Positions 45,589-58,917 of a DNA stretch of 64,000 bases are shown here, piece by piece (position 1 is the stretch's first letter; each line of letters begins with the position of its first letter). Location: assembly GCA_002803225.1 (NCBI GenBank), contig NXFV01001370.1, positions 21,629 to 85,628 on the forward strand. The letters run 5' to 3'. The translations under genes and the position numbers were made by a program. Below the pieces are notes generated by a model. It ran no database searches and was not told the origin of the DNA. It was given only the letters and a program-made list of their open reading frames with translations. Origin of the DNA: Gamarada debralockiae. Its lineage: Eukaryota > Ascomycota > Leotiomycetes > Helotiales > Hyphodiscaceae.

Positions 45589-47381
45589 GGATTTCGGATT
45601 ATTTCTAGATATGGAAAATACCTAAGTCTTTAAGGCTCGAAGTCCTCTGTCTCCAGTCTTGGCGTCCGGACGTGGGTGGCACTCTGCCATGCATAATCAA
45701 TCCTTAAGCGACGGATTTAAGGTAATAACCACTCCCCCCATAATACTTCGGTTGTTCTTGATTCAAATTTCTTGCTATCCTACATCTCGGAGCCATCTCC
45801 GTAGTCAACACCGAATCTTGTTTGCGTCTTGACATGCAATCACGTTAACAACTCTAGAACATTGAATTTTCATCGAAAGTCACGATGGAGGTGACTAGCG
45901 AGGGTATGTCATTCCCACCTTATTTTTACATGCTGACAATGAGTCCTAGAAATTATCACATCTGCCGAAGACGCACATGCGCCGGCCTTATCAACTTTGC
46001 TGCATGGGCCCTTAGACCAAGTAGCCTCCAAGTATCGGAATGTGGCGACTTCTCTTACGGAAACCGCCACGCTCGGAAGATACCCTGCTTTGTAGAAGGT
46101 CGAATTCAGTGGTGGGTCCCGAGATATACTCAGGTCCAGGGCCCGGTATAAGGTTTTCAAGAGATGTCAGACAACGATTGGGATTGCGTGGATATCGATG
46201 CATCTTGAGCGGTGTTGGAAGCATGTGCTGCAGATTACTTGCTAAATCCCTGATCGTATCACTCTTGATTCACTGTACTGACCCGTTGGCTGCTCGTGTT
46301 GATCACCGCCAAACGAGATTTACCATATCATTAATTTCGACAGCTATCCAAATTCCCTTCTACGCATTAGCTTGAGGTGATAGATACAGAGGGAAGGGAC
46401 ATGAAGAGTGTTGGCTACTCTTTGGTGGAGCTTGTGGATTAGTTTTGTTCTCCGCCTCCTAGAGCACCTTCGACCAAGCCCATCAACCACTAAACAACGT
46501 CATCCCTTTCGACTTAATCACTTGTGATCATGATCGTTCTAATCTATTCGGCTGCAGCACTTATCTCGTCCCATACTTTATCGTCGATCGATTTTTAAGA
46601 TCTACAATCACATGAGTAAAGCCACGTGGTTGAATCTGTGTCCGCACGGCCCATTTGGCCCCACAATTTGTGTATCTGCCTACTAAGACTTTATTCAAAC
46701 CTACAGAAGCCCGCCAGAACATTTCTGAGCATGCCAGTTGTGCATGCTTCTACTTTCCGAGCTTAATATCTCGTTGCTTCCGGGTTTTCATTTGAGTTCT
46801 ATATGGCTGATCGAAGCCTCGCATGCAAGTTCGATGTGCCAATGCAGCTAGAACACCCCTCCTCCGGCCATTTTTCAGTGCATTTTATATGCCAACACTA
46901 CTACTCAAAAATCTAAAAATTAAGCTGATAAGTATTTACTATAATTATTTCCTTAAATAATTACTCCTATTGCCTGTTTTAAATAATAATGTTTAGCTGG
47001 TTTAATAATTTATTAAATGATAAGTAAATAATAATACGGTAACCGAATGAATTAGTTAATATCAGTGTAAAATATCTTCTATTATATTAAAATAACTATA
47101 AATTCTAATACGGAGTTAACAGATTTTATAATAATAGAAGAAATTTAATATGATAAATAATTGTTAGATATATTTTATTATTTTTCTATGGGGTGTTGCT
47201 ATAGAAAACACTGCAAAAAGTGGCCGGAGGTACCAACAGGCGCCGAATTCAGCCTCGTGAGGCTGAACACAGACAAACATGTTTCGCAACCCGGATGCTT
47301 CGCCATTTGCATGGAACAACTTCCCTCTGTTGTCCTTTTCCCCTCTACATATGATAATGACACCGTTGAGCTAATGTCACG
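45589..47381. other. Intergenic, including a very AT-rich block
   Basis: An open frame with a possible intron begins at 45885 (MEVTSE, then SAEDAHAPALSTLLHGPLDQ), but it soon reaches a stop and has no known domain. From about 46880 to 47170 the DNA is nearly all A and T (for example TTAAATAATAATGTTTAGC), looking like RIP-treated repeat debris. The NACHT-ankyrin gene starts just after it. Confidence 0.5.
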
Positions 47382-50300
47382 ATGAGCTTTGGTTTCAGTA
47401 TAGGCGACTTCATCACGGCAATTGAGCTTGCCAAGAAAATCCGGAAGGAATTCGTCGATGCGCCGAGCCAATTCAAAGACATTTCCGATGAGTGTGTTAT
47501 CCAAGCAGATCATTAAGCAATGCTGACTACTTGATTCTATAGGGTCAGAAGCCTCTCGATCGTCCTTCAAGATATCGAAATCATCTTTTCGGAACGGGAG
47601 CTCAATGACGACCAGAACAAGGACCTGCAGGACATCGCCGATGGTTGCCGACATGTGCTTGCCAAGCTCGAACGAACACTAGACAAGTATGGGGAACTAG
47701 GGTCAGACACCGGAAACGTAGGCAAGAGAATCAAAAGAGTATGGAAGAGACTTAAGTGGGAGCCTGAAGACATCAAGGAGCTTCGGAGCCGCATTGCTGC
47801 GAACATTGGTTTACTAAACGCGTTCAACGGCCAACTTACTCGAGACAATGTGGTTACGTTAGTGCGGCACCAAGAAGATCAAGGACGTCAGACCATCCTT
47901 GACTGGCTTACCCCGATCGACTATGCCCCTCAACAGAGCGATTTCATAAGTCGGCGACAGGCAGGGACCGGCCAATGGCTGCTAGATTCGACAGAGTTCC
48001 AGATTTGGCTAGGCACCGACAAGCAGACGTTGTTCTGCCCTGGCATTCCAGGAGCAGGGAAGACAATCCTCACGTCAATCGTGGTTGACAATCTAAATGC
48101 ACGATTTTCCGACGACTCAATTATCGGGATTGCCTATATCTACTGTAACTTCCGGCGGAAAGATGAGCAGAAGACCGACGATTTACTTGCCAGTCTGCTA
48201 AAACAACTAACTGAGTGCCAGCCTTCTCTGCCAAGTAGCATAAAGGATCTTTATAACCGGCACAAAATAAAACGGACGCGGCCATCACTTGACGAAATCT
48301 CTAGATCTCTTCAGTCAGTGGTTACTATATATTCGAGAGTCTTTATTGTCATCGACGCGCTTGATGAATGCCAAGAATCCGGTAGCTGCCGAGCAAAATT
48401 CCTATCAGAAATATTCAGCCTCCAAGCCAACTGCCGACTAAACTTATTTGTGACTTCGAGGCATATTCCGGGGATCAGAGAAAAGTTCGAGGGGAGCATG
48501 TCAGTAGAGATTCGTGCTACTGAAAAAGACGTGCGAAGATATCTCGACGGACACATGTTCCAGCTGCCGGGGTTTGTTATTCGCAGTCCCGAACTGCAAG
48601 AGGAAATCAAGACTGAGATTGTTCAGTCGGTAGACGGAATGTATGTACTTTCTTTCCTATTTTGAACTCAAGTGTAATACTAATACATATTAGGTTTCTA
48701 CTCGCACAGCTTCATCTGGATTCGCTTATCGGAAAGAGGGCACCTAGAGCTGTCCGTATGGCTCTGAAAATGCTACCCACCGGGTCCAATGCATATGATC
48801 GTGCGTATAAGGTCGCGATGGAGCGAATCGAAGGGCAAGTTGAAGACCAGAAAAGGCTTGCAAAGCAGGTCCTATCATGGATTACTTGCGCGAAGAGGCC
48901 TCTGAGTACGTTAGAGCTTCAGCACGCGCTTGCAGTAGAGCATGGGGATACTGAGTTTGGCGAGGATAACCTTGCAGAAGTTGAAGATATAGTCTCTGTG
49001 TGCGCTGGATTGGTCATAGTCGACGAAGAGAGTAAAATCATCCACTTAGTCCACTACACAACACAAGAATATTTTGAGCGAACGCAGCAACATTGGTTCC
49101 CAGACGCAGAGACAGATATTGCGAGAGTATGCGTTGCATACCTCTCATTCAATGCTTTTAGCGCGGGATCCTGTGCAACAGATGAAGAGTTTGAGTCCCG
49201 AGTGCAGGAAAATGCCCTTTACGACTACACTACTCATTACTGGGCACATCATGTTTACAAGGCTTCGACTCGAAGCCAAGCATTAAGCCAAGAAATTGTA
49301 GACTTTCTCGAGAACGAAGGTAATGTCGAAGCATCGATCCAAGGTTTGGAAGCTCTTAAGCACTACCCACGACACCGATACTCAAACTACAGCCAAAGTT
49401 TTCCGAGGCGGGTGACGGGACTGCATTTGGCGGCATGCTTCGGGTTTAGGGAAGGAATAAAAGCTCTCCTTGAGAAGGGACTCGAAGCTGACTCGAAGAA
49501 CACAATTGGTCAGACACCGCTATATTTGGCGGCCTTAAACGGGCACTGGGCCGTAGTCCAGCTACTACTCGCGACTAGCAAGGTGGACGCCGACTCGAAG
49601 GATAACAATGGTCAGACACCGCTATCTTTGGCGGCCTTGAACGGGCACGGGGCCGTAGTCCGGATGCTACTCGCGACCGGTAAGGTCGACGTTGACTCGA
49701 AGGGTATCAATAGTCAGACACCGCTATCTTTGGCGGCCTTGAACGGGCACGAGGCCGTAGTCCAACTGCTGCTTGCAACTAATAAGGTAGACGCCGACTC
49801 GAAAGATTACTACAGTCGGACGCCGCTATCATGTGCGGCCGAGGAAGGGCACGATACGGTGGTCCAGCTGCTGCTCGCGACTGGTAAGGTCGACCCCGAT
49901 TCGAAAGATGACGGCGGTATGACACCACTATTGAATGCGGCTCAGGGAGGGCACGGTGCTGTAGTCCAGCTGCTGCTCGCGACCGGCAAAGTCGACGCCA
50001 ATTTGAGGGATGAAAACCTTGACGAGACCTCGCTTTCGTATGCTATCATGGGAGGGCACGATGCTGTAGTCCGGCTGCTCCTCGCGACGAGCAATATCGA
50101 CGTAAACTCGAAGGATGAGAGTGGTCGAACGGCGCTATCGGACGCAGCCAGGAGCGGGCACGAGGCCATAGTTAAGCTGCTGCTCGCGACGGACAATATC
50201 GATGTAGACTCGAAGGATGAGAGTGGTCGAACGCCGCTGTCGTGGGCGGCCGGAAATGGGAAAATGGCAGTGATACAACAGCTTCTTGATAAGGGGGCTC

Positions 50301-50905
50301 AACTAGAGTCTAAGGGTAACAGTGGACGGACACCTCTCTCTTTTGCAGCAGAAAACGGACACGAGGCGGTAGTAGAGCTCCTGCTCGCAAGCGATGGTGT
50401 CAATTTGAAATCTAAGGATTATATTAGTCGAACACCGTTATTGTTTGCGGCAGAAAAGGGACATATGGCGGTGGTGAATTTGCTACTCAAGAAGGATAGT
50501 GTCAACCAGAATACGGAAGACGAAGAGAGTTGGACGCCTGTATCATGGGTCGTAGAAAATGAGCTAAAAATGGTCGTACAACAGGTACTTCAGATGGATG
50601 GCGTCGGCTTAAACATCAGAGATGAATACGACAACACGCCGCTATTCTGGGCCGCGGAGAACGGGCATGAGGCAGTGGTGAAGCTGCTGCTCGAGAAGGA
50701 CGTTAAGCTGGAGTCGGCAAGTATAGCTGGCCACACACCACTATCCATAGCAGCAAGTAAAGGACACATGGCGGTAGTGAAGCTGCTGCTTGAGAAGGGC
50801 GCTGAGTTAGAGCCCACGGATTACGCCAGGGAGCAGACGCCGCTAGAGTGGGCGGCTAGTAATGGGCACGAGGCCATCGTCAATCTTCTTCAGTCCTGGC
50901 TCTAA
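47382..50905 (+). CDS. NACHT-ankyrin STAND protein (fungal NLR-like)
   Basis: Three exons (47382-47491, 47543-48640, 48694-50905) are in phase; the second intron has a perfect TACTAATAC branch site. Product of 1,139 residues. Layout: N-terminal fungal STAND effector-type helical domain (about 1-150, [20 protein letters not shown]), NACHT NTPase with P-loop [12 protein letters not shown] at about 204-215 and Walker [13 protein letters not shown] at about 302-313, winged-helix-like region ([28 protein letters not shown]), then about 15 ankyrin repeats to the end. Such proteins act in heterokaryon incompatibility and, it is proposed, in recognition of non-self. Repeats 2-8 are 34 residues long and very similar to one another in DNA, unlike repeats 9-15, which suggests recent repeat exchange. 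The AT-rich block lies just upstream. Confidence 0.92.
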
Positions 50906-51066
50906 ACAATATCCCCGCGATCTAAACCGTAGCCCTCCTATCCGGGAGGAAAAGAACAAGACGAGGTTTAAAACAAGATGCAAAGGAAAATAGCTTCAAG
51001 TCCGTCAATCTCACCAAACAACCACGACATCATGCAAGTGATCAAGCAGTGATCCGCTCCTAAGCA

Positions 51067-52662
51067 ATGCGAAGTTTTCTGAGAACTGAGAGAAAAGTTG
51101 AGCATCTTGATAGGGAAAATTCAGAAGTCGAAGGACTTCACCCAAAGACCGAGAAATCGGGCAAGACGCAGCATAAATTTAGACTTGGCCCGTGGGGCAT
51201 TCAAGAGTTGGCAACCAAGCCACGGAATCCCAAGTCAAAGAGAGCTCGCTCGGGGCCGGTCACAGAACCGCAGATTGATGAGGGAAGCATGGTTACTCCC
51301 GCGGCAGAGAACGCTGCTCGCCAACGATTGGTCCTGCCGAGCCTCAGATCATTGTACCTGACCAACTTCCATCATCAAACTTACTCGTCCAGACTTTTGG
51401 TGTAGAAAAAAAGTCGATCCCTTCGATTCTCTGCCCATCCCAGCGCCTGAGCGGACCCAGTTTCTCTTGAGCTATTGTAAGTTCGATCTGGCCCATGAAT
51501 GACTTGGAGTGTTTTATGACTCCATCACAGCACACACACAAATCACCTCCTCACTGATAATGACCTACCCGAAGCGAAAATGGTTCTGGCTAGCCCTCAA
51601 AGACCCTGCCTACCTTCACGCAGCTCTCTCACACTACACCGGCCATCTAAATCTCAGTCAACGACGTGGCGATCCACATGAAGCTCTCTGGCACAGAATG
51701 GAAGCTGTCAAGATCATCAATGAGCGATTGAGCAGCTCGGATCTGGCAACCAGTGATGGCACTATTGGGGCTGTATCTTGCATGATTAATTATGAATCGA
51801 ATAATGGGACGTTGGAGGATGTCCGGACTCATGTGATTGGTTTGGAGCAGATGGTCAAGCTGCGAGGGGGATAAGAGATAGGGCATTCTCGACAAATTTG
51901 CATCGTTTGGTGTCTTGGTATGTTGTCCGGAATCGATGAGGTTGAGGAGAAATTGACTTGTGGGACAGGGCAGATATTAACTCCGCGAACGCACTATCAA
52001 CCCTCCCGCTCTTCCCCTCTATTGAGGAAAGAGAATCTCGATGAGGCCCTGCTCTTCACACGTCACAAAACACCTACGTGGCAACTGTTGGGTCTCGAGA
52101 CCCGAAAACACCCGATCTCCAAGCAATCCTCACCGACCTCTGCTGTCTCTCCAATGTCTTTCCCCGCGGTGACCAGCGCCTCCCCTGGCGAACTGACAGT
52201 ATGTGGTATGCCGACATACTATACAACTGCAAGCGCTCCCAGATATTCCTCTCCTATATCCTTCCCCAAAACCTCAAAATGAAAGTTGAGGTAGCGTGTT
52301 CTCATGCAGCGGCTATTCCTGTGGATATTTTTCCCGCGGCGTCGGGGCCAACGCAAGAATTGTTGATACACTGCTTTCGAGATTGAAGAGAGCTTTGAGG
52401 GATGTTTCAGGTGATGAGGGGTGAGTGTTGATAGAGGATGATAAGGGAAGGAGTTGTTTTGGGCACTTTGGGTTGGTGGGATCGCGGCTGTAAGGAGGTC
52501 GTTGGTGCTTGGTTCGTTGCGCAGGCGGCGAGGATAGCTGGCCTTCTGAATGTTAGTGGATGGAAAGAGGTGGAGAGTATCTTGGAGGGTGTGCTCTGGT
52601 ATAGTGATTGGAGTCTTCCGTATGAGGCATTCTGGAACCAGATAAATGGCTCGTTGTCATAG
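51067..52662 (+). pseudogene. Fungal regulator of DUF3468 type without zinc cluster, broken
   Basis: Plus-strand pieces: HKFRLGPWGIQELATK with a basic segment; FWLALKDPAYLHAALSHYTG, RMEAVKIINERLSSSDLATS, DGTIGAVSCMINYESNNGTL, HVIGLEQMVKLRGG; after a stop TPDLQAILTDLCCLSNVFPR, SMWYADILYNC; after another shift ARIAGLLNVSGWKEVESILE. This is the order of fungal-specific transcription factor (DUF3468) proteins that lack a Zn2Cys6 cluster. A TGA lies before VFYDSIT, a TAA after KLRGG, and the frame changes at least twice later. The related intact regulator at 40103 does have the zinc cluster. Confidence 0.65.
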
Positions 52663-52756
52663 AACGCTGGAGTTTGGAGCCTAAGAGATGAGGTACATTC
52701 AACGTAGCTTACAACGGATACGCATATATGTGCGTGGAATAGATCCTTCCCTATTC

Positions 52757-54716
52757 TCACATTTGTACTCCTACTCTGACCTTCCACTGAACCATCACAT
52801 TAACCAACCGAATTGAGAACGTGCATCTTGTTTTCCGTTCCGCCTTCGGGTCTACATAGCTCCAATCGAAATTCATGAAGAGCATTGGAATCATCTTGGT
52901 GTAGATTGCTTGGGCGAGGTCTGTGAAATAGTTAGTACGTGAAGAGGGGCACTCGCGGGGTAACGTACGCTTTCCAGGACAAGATCGAGCTCCCGTCCCA
53001 AATGATATGTTGTAAGTTTCTGGCAATGCGTCAGTTTTCACGTTCAGTGGTAGGCCGGGGAGAGATTACCCAAGTATCTCAGTTGCGTGGCGCTGTACTC
53101 GAGCCATCTCTCCGGACGCCAATTGTCCGCATCCTCGCCATAAAGCGATTTGTCGCGACTCAGAACCCATGGATTGATCCCCACTGTAGTCTAATTTACA
53201 CAAACCTGTCAATGAATCGGCCCAGAAAATCTCGCGTCTGGTTTGCGACTTACGCCAACCGGTAGGAAATGACCCTCCACCTCCACGCCTCCCTCCGGGA
53301 CGACTCGAGGCAAAGGCATCCCAATCACATTGTGTAACCGCATACTCTCGCTGATACATGCATTCAAATAAGGCAAGGAGTCCTGTAGCTCTCTCAACTT
53401 TGGCGTCTTGCTCAACTTCCCGGCCTTGAGAGCGGTATCGATCTCAGCCTGAATCTTTTCCTGGCAGCCCGGATTATCGAGAATCTTGCAGATGAGCGTG
53501 CTCACAGTGATCCCAATAGTCTCCACGCCGGCACCAAAGTTGGTCAAGATCATGCTCGTCAGCCAGTGATCCTTGAGCGTTGGCTTCTCGGCTTGGATTT
53601 GGAGGAGCTTTCCCGCGATATCGGTTGCTGGCTCGGATAACGAAATTTTGCCTTTCTCTTCCATTCTCGGCTTTAACTGCCCAACTGCCCACTGTACACT
53701 CATCAGTACTTGGAAGCTAAGACGTCATTATTTCTTTTTAGCGAACTGCCCTGACTTACCCTGAACACATTCTCATGCACATCTCGGGATTCTTTCCTCT
53801 TAATTAGATCAAAGGCCTGGAGGCTTTTGATCTTACTCACCCATCCCTCGACAACAAATTTGAGGAACCAGGTGTTGAATCTATGGACCCAGGGAAAGAA
53901 CCCGACAAGATGCATATATTTCCAGGCATTGTGAACGCCGCTGACGGATCCGTCATCTTTGCCTACCTTCACGGCTCCTTTCGGTTTCGAGAAGGTCAAT
54001 ATGGATAGACAATCTTGCTCCCACTTAGTCGTGCATCCCAGACATCGGAATGTCACTCACCCAACGCAAAGAAATTGAAAAAGATATCAATATTCGTACC
54101 CTGACCCTCACGTTCTCTCATAATCTTGATATTCTTCTCTAAAATGGTGTTCAAGTTCCCCTCAACATCCTTCATAGAATTTTCCGTATAAGCAGGTCCT
54201 GTGACTCGTCTCTGAATCCGATATTTTTCCATATTCATCTCGGGTAGAAAGTTAAGTTGGTCTGGGCCAGACCATCCACAATCACTAGTGGCTATGTACC
54301 AATCACCCTTTCGAAACTTGCTCCCAGCTCCTAATAAAATAAGGTCAGCCATCGCAAATACCCCAACGAACTTTAAAGGATCAGAATGCCGGAATTTGGA
54401 TGGAGTATAACAAACCATAGACGACCCTCAAAGACTTTGGACTTGAAACCATGACTTCATGAGGTGATATGCGCACGATCGGCCCGTATTTCCGATGCAA
54501 GTCTATGTCGACCTGTTGTCTTTGGTATCCTTGCTGCTTCTGGAATATCCATAGTCGCGAAATGCTTGCCAAAAATGGGCCTTGGATGCTCCGAAGAGGT
54601 GTGGCTTCACGTGTATATAGGGCATACGTTATGCCTAGAACGAGAATCGTGACACCTGAGATGGCAGTGGAAGAGGAAAATGCCAAGTGAAAAGGCAAGC
54701 TGCTTGGTGAAAACAT
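52757..54716 (-). CDS. Cytochrome P450 monooxygenase (pisatin demethylase-like)
   Basis: Seven exons (54716-54416, 54330-54061, 54013-53760, 53691-53254, 53190-53070, 53019-52969, 52920-52757), all in phase, give 532 residues. I chose the ATG at 54716 since the frame upstream has no ATG. An N-terminal membrane anchor (AISGVTILVLGITYALYT) is followed by HRKYGPIVRISPHEVMV, the I-helix AGVETIG, the K-helix ESMRLH, NWRPERWLE and the heme loop FGTGARSCPGK with its Cys ligand. The heme, ExxR and oxygen-activation motifs are complete, so the enzyme is probably active at the ER membrane. The overall pattern (YGPIVRISPHEV, VYGAGSKFRKGDWY) recalls the pisatin demethylase group, which detoxifies plant phenolics, but the substrate cannot be read from sequence. 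Confidence 0.9.
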
Positions 54717-56581
54717 GTTGATAACTGTCTTCCTCTGCAAATGTCAATCTTCCGCTAGGATCGGGAAAGGATTCGACGATGAATGTTCGCAGCAACGTCG
54801 AGGTATTTTACTCGAAGTTTGCTTACGTTAGATGTGGAAGTACAGGAGTCAACCTAGTCGCCGACTTTGATAGCAAAATGACACCCCCCTGTCGAGAGAT
54901 GTCGAGATTCCTCCTTAACTCGTCTCACCCTATCTATATAGCTACCGTCGACTCCGGCATCTAGAATGGGAAGTTGATAAGCTTTGAGTTTGGCATCCGC
55001 AAAGTCGAAAGGCTTAGTGCTTATGTGAGTGATGCAGTGATGGGTCACGATAGCCAACCAGAATCCGGCAATGTAATCACCGGCGACCTTCTGTTGTTTG
55101 ACGAATCTATCGGCCCCTGTATTATATCAAACATAAGAAGGTACGGCAGGCAGTACTTGATTCGCATCAGGCATCCTCGCGGGGTCGGATTCTCAATTGA
55201 AGTCAATCAACTTTGATTGGAGATGAGGTATTGCACATCCGTACGAAGTATTTTCTTCCTACAAAAGTATTTTGGACTCCATGAGTATCACTTGATTGGA
55301 AATGGAGGAGGTAAGTGCCTCATGTAATGGCTTGTCTGAAGTTCAGATGCGGGGATGCGACAGTTTACAGTACCGCCTTTTATCTCCTCACAGCTTGGAG
55401 GGGAAGACTAGCTTGAGTTCCATCGATACCGTGCAGTCATGTGTCGCGTCCATATGCAACAAGCATGAAATAATCTCAAGTTCATCTGCCGACCTACAAG
55501 GTGTAGATTGACGGAAGATAGGACAAGGGAGGAGGAATCGGTGACGATTGAACCCGGGAAGCACTCGCTCCTGTACTCGAACACTGAGAGTCGCGATTTA
55601 GTGGGACCAGGTAGACCAATATCGATTGCCTGTTCGCTATTGTGCAAAGTGCCCATACAACTCTGTGAAGTCATAAAAGTTCGGAAAATCGCCTTTCAAG
55701 TTCGAAAATTTGAAAGTCATCACCATGCTGGGAGAAGTAATCCGGGGGCTCTGTTTAGTAAAATTTGGAAGCTTTTGAATGAAGCTAGCGTTATTAATCA
55801 GCTCATAGAGGCCCAATTAGACGGGTTTGGTCAAATCTTGCTCGAACGAGCTCAGAAACTCTCCACAACTTCTACCGTATTTAACCAACAATTCCCTTCT
55901 CTTGTTCTCCTCCTAATCGTTGAGAGTCAGTAATTCAAAATGCGAAACAGTGCGACAATGTTCACTTTCCGACAACGAAACCGCTTCGAAGGCATGCACT
56001 GCCCCGTGCTCCGAGACTAGCAATAACAATGTGCCATTAATTTCGTTTCTGTCACGGTATCATCCGGTTGAAGAGGTCAATGCGTTGATCAAAGTCGTCA
56101 CGATGCCTAAATGGACGATAGTTCGCCATGTGGTGTGGATGGTTTGCATGATTTGTCGCACGCTCTGCGTTTCAGCCTTGCAGGTCTCCCGTGGTTGACC
56201 CATCGAAAGGCAGATGAGGTTATTTTGACTGCCAGTAGCAGATCAAAACCTCGCCAATTAATCAATTGAAACGGCTCAAAGTCAACTCATTTCATTCCCT
56301 GGCCAAATGATTAAAAGTTTGAGATCATGATGCCCGACCAGGATAATGAGGGAATGCTCGTAAAATGCTTTCCCCGCAATTTGAGTTTTGATACGGCAAT
56401 GGCGGCATCCCCTGTGCCACACCTTCATGGGGGTGAACAAGTGAACCGTGAATGGTTTCATGATTTCTTCAGCATGCCTTCTCCATGAACACATACATAG
56501 AGATCGGATGGTAGATATCTTTGATTTCGTGGATGTCGCGACTCAAGGTGGATTCAAGACTTTCGCTCTTCATCAATCCCA
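54717..56581. other. Non-coding stretch
   Basis: About 1.9 kb without a supportable gene. Frames at 54974, 55508 and 55920 on the plus strand show no domain or spliceable continuation. No transposon ends found. Confidence 0.5.
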
Positions 56582-58917
56582 ATGCCTGACCCAAAGAGAC
56601 AAAGCCAGATTTTTATCACCATCGACTCCGTCAAATTACAATCTCCATCGCACTCACCAAGCTTTCTTCTGGACCTTTCAAAAACAGGTGAATCTGATTT
56701 AAAAACGTCGGAGAGCGCACCGGCGAAAAAACGTCCGAAGTCAACACCATGGACTTCTCGCCCGCAACCTTTGCACAAAAGTCTTCGAAACTGGTGGTGG
56801 TGGGATTTTGGTATTGATTCTGCTATTATATTGGTTTCTATGCCATTCTTCATCCTCGGCGCAACTGTGATAGTTTCCAATGGCAAAGAAGTCGACGAGG
56901 ACAACTTAGTGACTCTAGACCAAGCAATCAAAGGGGTGAGTCCCATCCTTCCCATCGATGGCTCTGACTAAATAACTTCTGAGGCGACAACCGCTTTCCC
57001 AAGTAAGCAATTCTCAGCCTATTTCACAATATCTCCTCCCGACTTCGGCTCCATCGAGGGCACCTCTGGGATTTATGACTTGTCAAAAGATACTTGACTT
57101 TAATCTTTCACCTTTTTTGAATGATTTCTAACTCCGAAATGTTCGCAGTCTGCTTTGCTGCTGTCACTGGACGAGCTGCCGTCAAGTTCGCAACCTGGAA
57201 GTTGGAGCAAGGCGCAACACTCGGACTTCTTGAACAACTGATGGGCAGCAGAACAGTTTCCAGTACCATCTTAACCAACCTGCATCTGCGATCATTTAAT
57301 CTGTTTGGCCTAGGACTCATCTTGTTGTGGTCTCTGTCCCCACTTGGCAGCCAGTCAGTTTTGCACATCCTGTCGATCCCACTAAGACCCATCTCAACCA
57401 TGACAAGTGTGGCGTACTTCAACTTGAGGCAACAAAGTTACGCAGCGCCCGCAGGTTATTTTAAAACCCAATGGTTTTCTGGTTTCGCCATCTTGTTCGG
57501 GGCATCCTTGACAGCTCCGAATTCCGTAAAGGAAGGCACCATGGACCTTTGGGGAAACCCCAAAATACCGCTCTATTCGAGCTTACTGTCTTCCAACGCA
57601 AAACCAGACAGTTCCGGTTGGATCCAGCTCTCTCAAATGAGCTCAACCCCTGTCTATTCATCTCTCTTTGGACTACCGCTCTCGGGAATTGGTCTCGGAA
57701 ACACGACGGTTTCCGTGGAGTCTGCATACCTCGAGATGACTTGTGATATCATCAACACCACTACCCAGTCGCCCACTATTGCACAACCCATCCGAACTGA
57801 CCTGATCTCAGCTAACGGCCCCTTTCTGGCTTTCGAAAATGTTTCAGCTACTGCGCCTTGGGCGATCGGTTACAGAGGTTCGGACATCGCGGCCGACAAT
57901 GGAAACGGCACTTCACCTTTCATTTATTCTCGATCATGTCCTGACTGTTTGCCTCCAAGTTACATGAATCGTTCCTTCGACTCTGGAACGTTTCTGTACC
58001 AAGAGTTCGATGGGCTCAATAATATCACATCTGTGTATTGCACGCCGTCGCAGGCATATGTCGAATCACAGATTCTCTGTGTGAAGACACCAAGCTCTCA
58101 AGTCTGCGAGGTAGTAGCTCAAAGGCCTTCCCAGCTTCCACACATGGCAACCACAGTCACCTACTTGAGCTTCCAGGAAGTTGTACTGGGAATGACTTCC
58201 CTTCTCTCGAATTCTACGCCACAGGTTGGCTACAATAATCGCATCCAAAGCTACATTTATGATCCCACATCTGAAATCGGCATCATCTCTGGTGCAAACT
58301 CGATTCTCAACAGCCTCACAGGAAGCACGCAAAGTCCACTCGCGCAACTGCCTCTTCAGGACTTTGGAGATCGATTCGGTCAAATCATCAACTCATTCAT
58401 TCATGCAAGCATGTGGAATGCGACGCCGTATATCACCGGTGCCTCTTTTGAAGGTCTCGTATCAAACCCGGTTGGAGGAAACAGCGCGAGTTTTATTCCA
58501 GCGACGATCTCGGACCTGGCAGCAATGATTCAAAATCAAACAGCAGTCTTCACTGTTCCCGCAGCATCGGCAAACTATGTACGAATTTATTCCTGCTCCT
58601 TCGCCTGGGTATCAGTCTTTCTATTGTGTACGTTTGCGATGCTGGCTTCGGCCATTCTCAGCGTGGTTTTCTCGAGAAAAACAGCTCTCCCGGATTATTT
58701 GGGGTATGTGAGCAGTCTTGCAAAAGAAAGTCAGTATGTGAGGATGCCGGATGGAGGTGCGAATTTGGATGGCATGGACCGGGCAAGGTTGATGAAAGAT
58801 TTGAAGATTAGGTTTGGTAATGTTAGTCCCGTTGACGGCAGGGTTGATGTTGGACGATTGGGCCTTGCGAGGATAGAGGATACAGCGAGGGTCAGAAAGG
58901 AGAGCTTTTACATATGA
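56582..58917 (+). CDS. Large glycosylated multi-spanning membrane protein, unknown function
   Basis: Three exons: 56582-56935, a 19-base micro-exon 56984-57002, and 57149-58917, in phase, giving 713 residues. A disordered cytosolic N-terminus is followed by membrane segments IDSAIILVSMPFFILGATVI (about 87-106), AFPICFAAVTGRAAVKFATW, LFGLGLILLWSLSPLG and WFSGFAILFGASLTA. Then comes a luminal or extracellular domain of about 400 residues with many N-x-S/T sites (GLGNTTVS, NATPYI) and Cys pairs (RSCPDCLPP), a last membrane helix VFLLCTFAMLASAILSVVF, and a short cytosolic tail. The micro-exon restores the join TTAFPICFAAVTGRAAVKFA. I know this layout from unnamed ascomycete proteins. A surface or vacuolar receptor or sensor role is only a guess. 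Confidence 0.8.

Noticed and set aside
54974..55933. Several plus-strand frames between the P450 and membrane-protein genes
   Set aside because: No domain, signal peptide or consistent splice chain; treated as non-coding.
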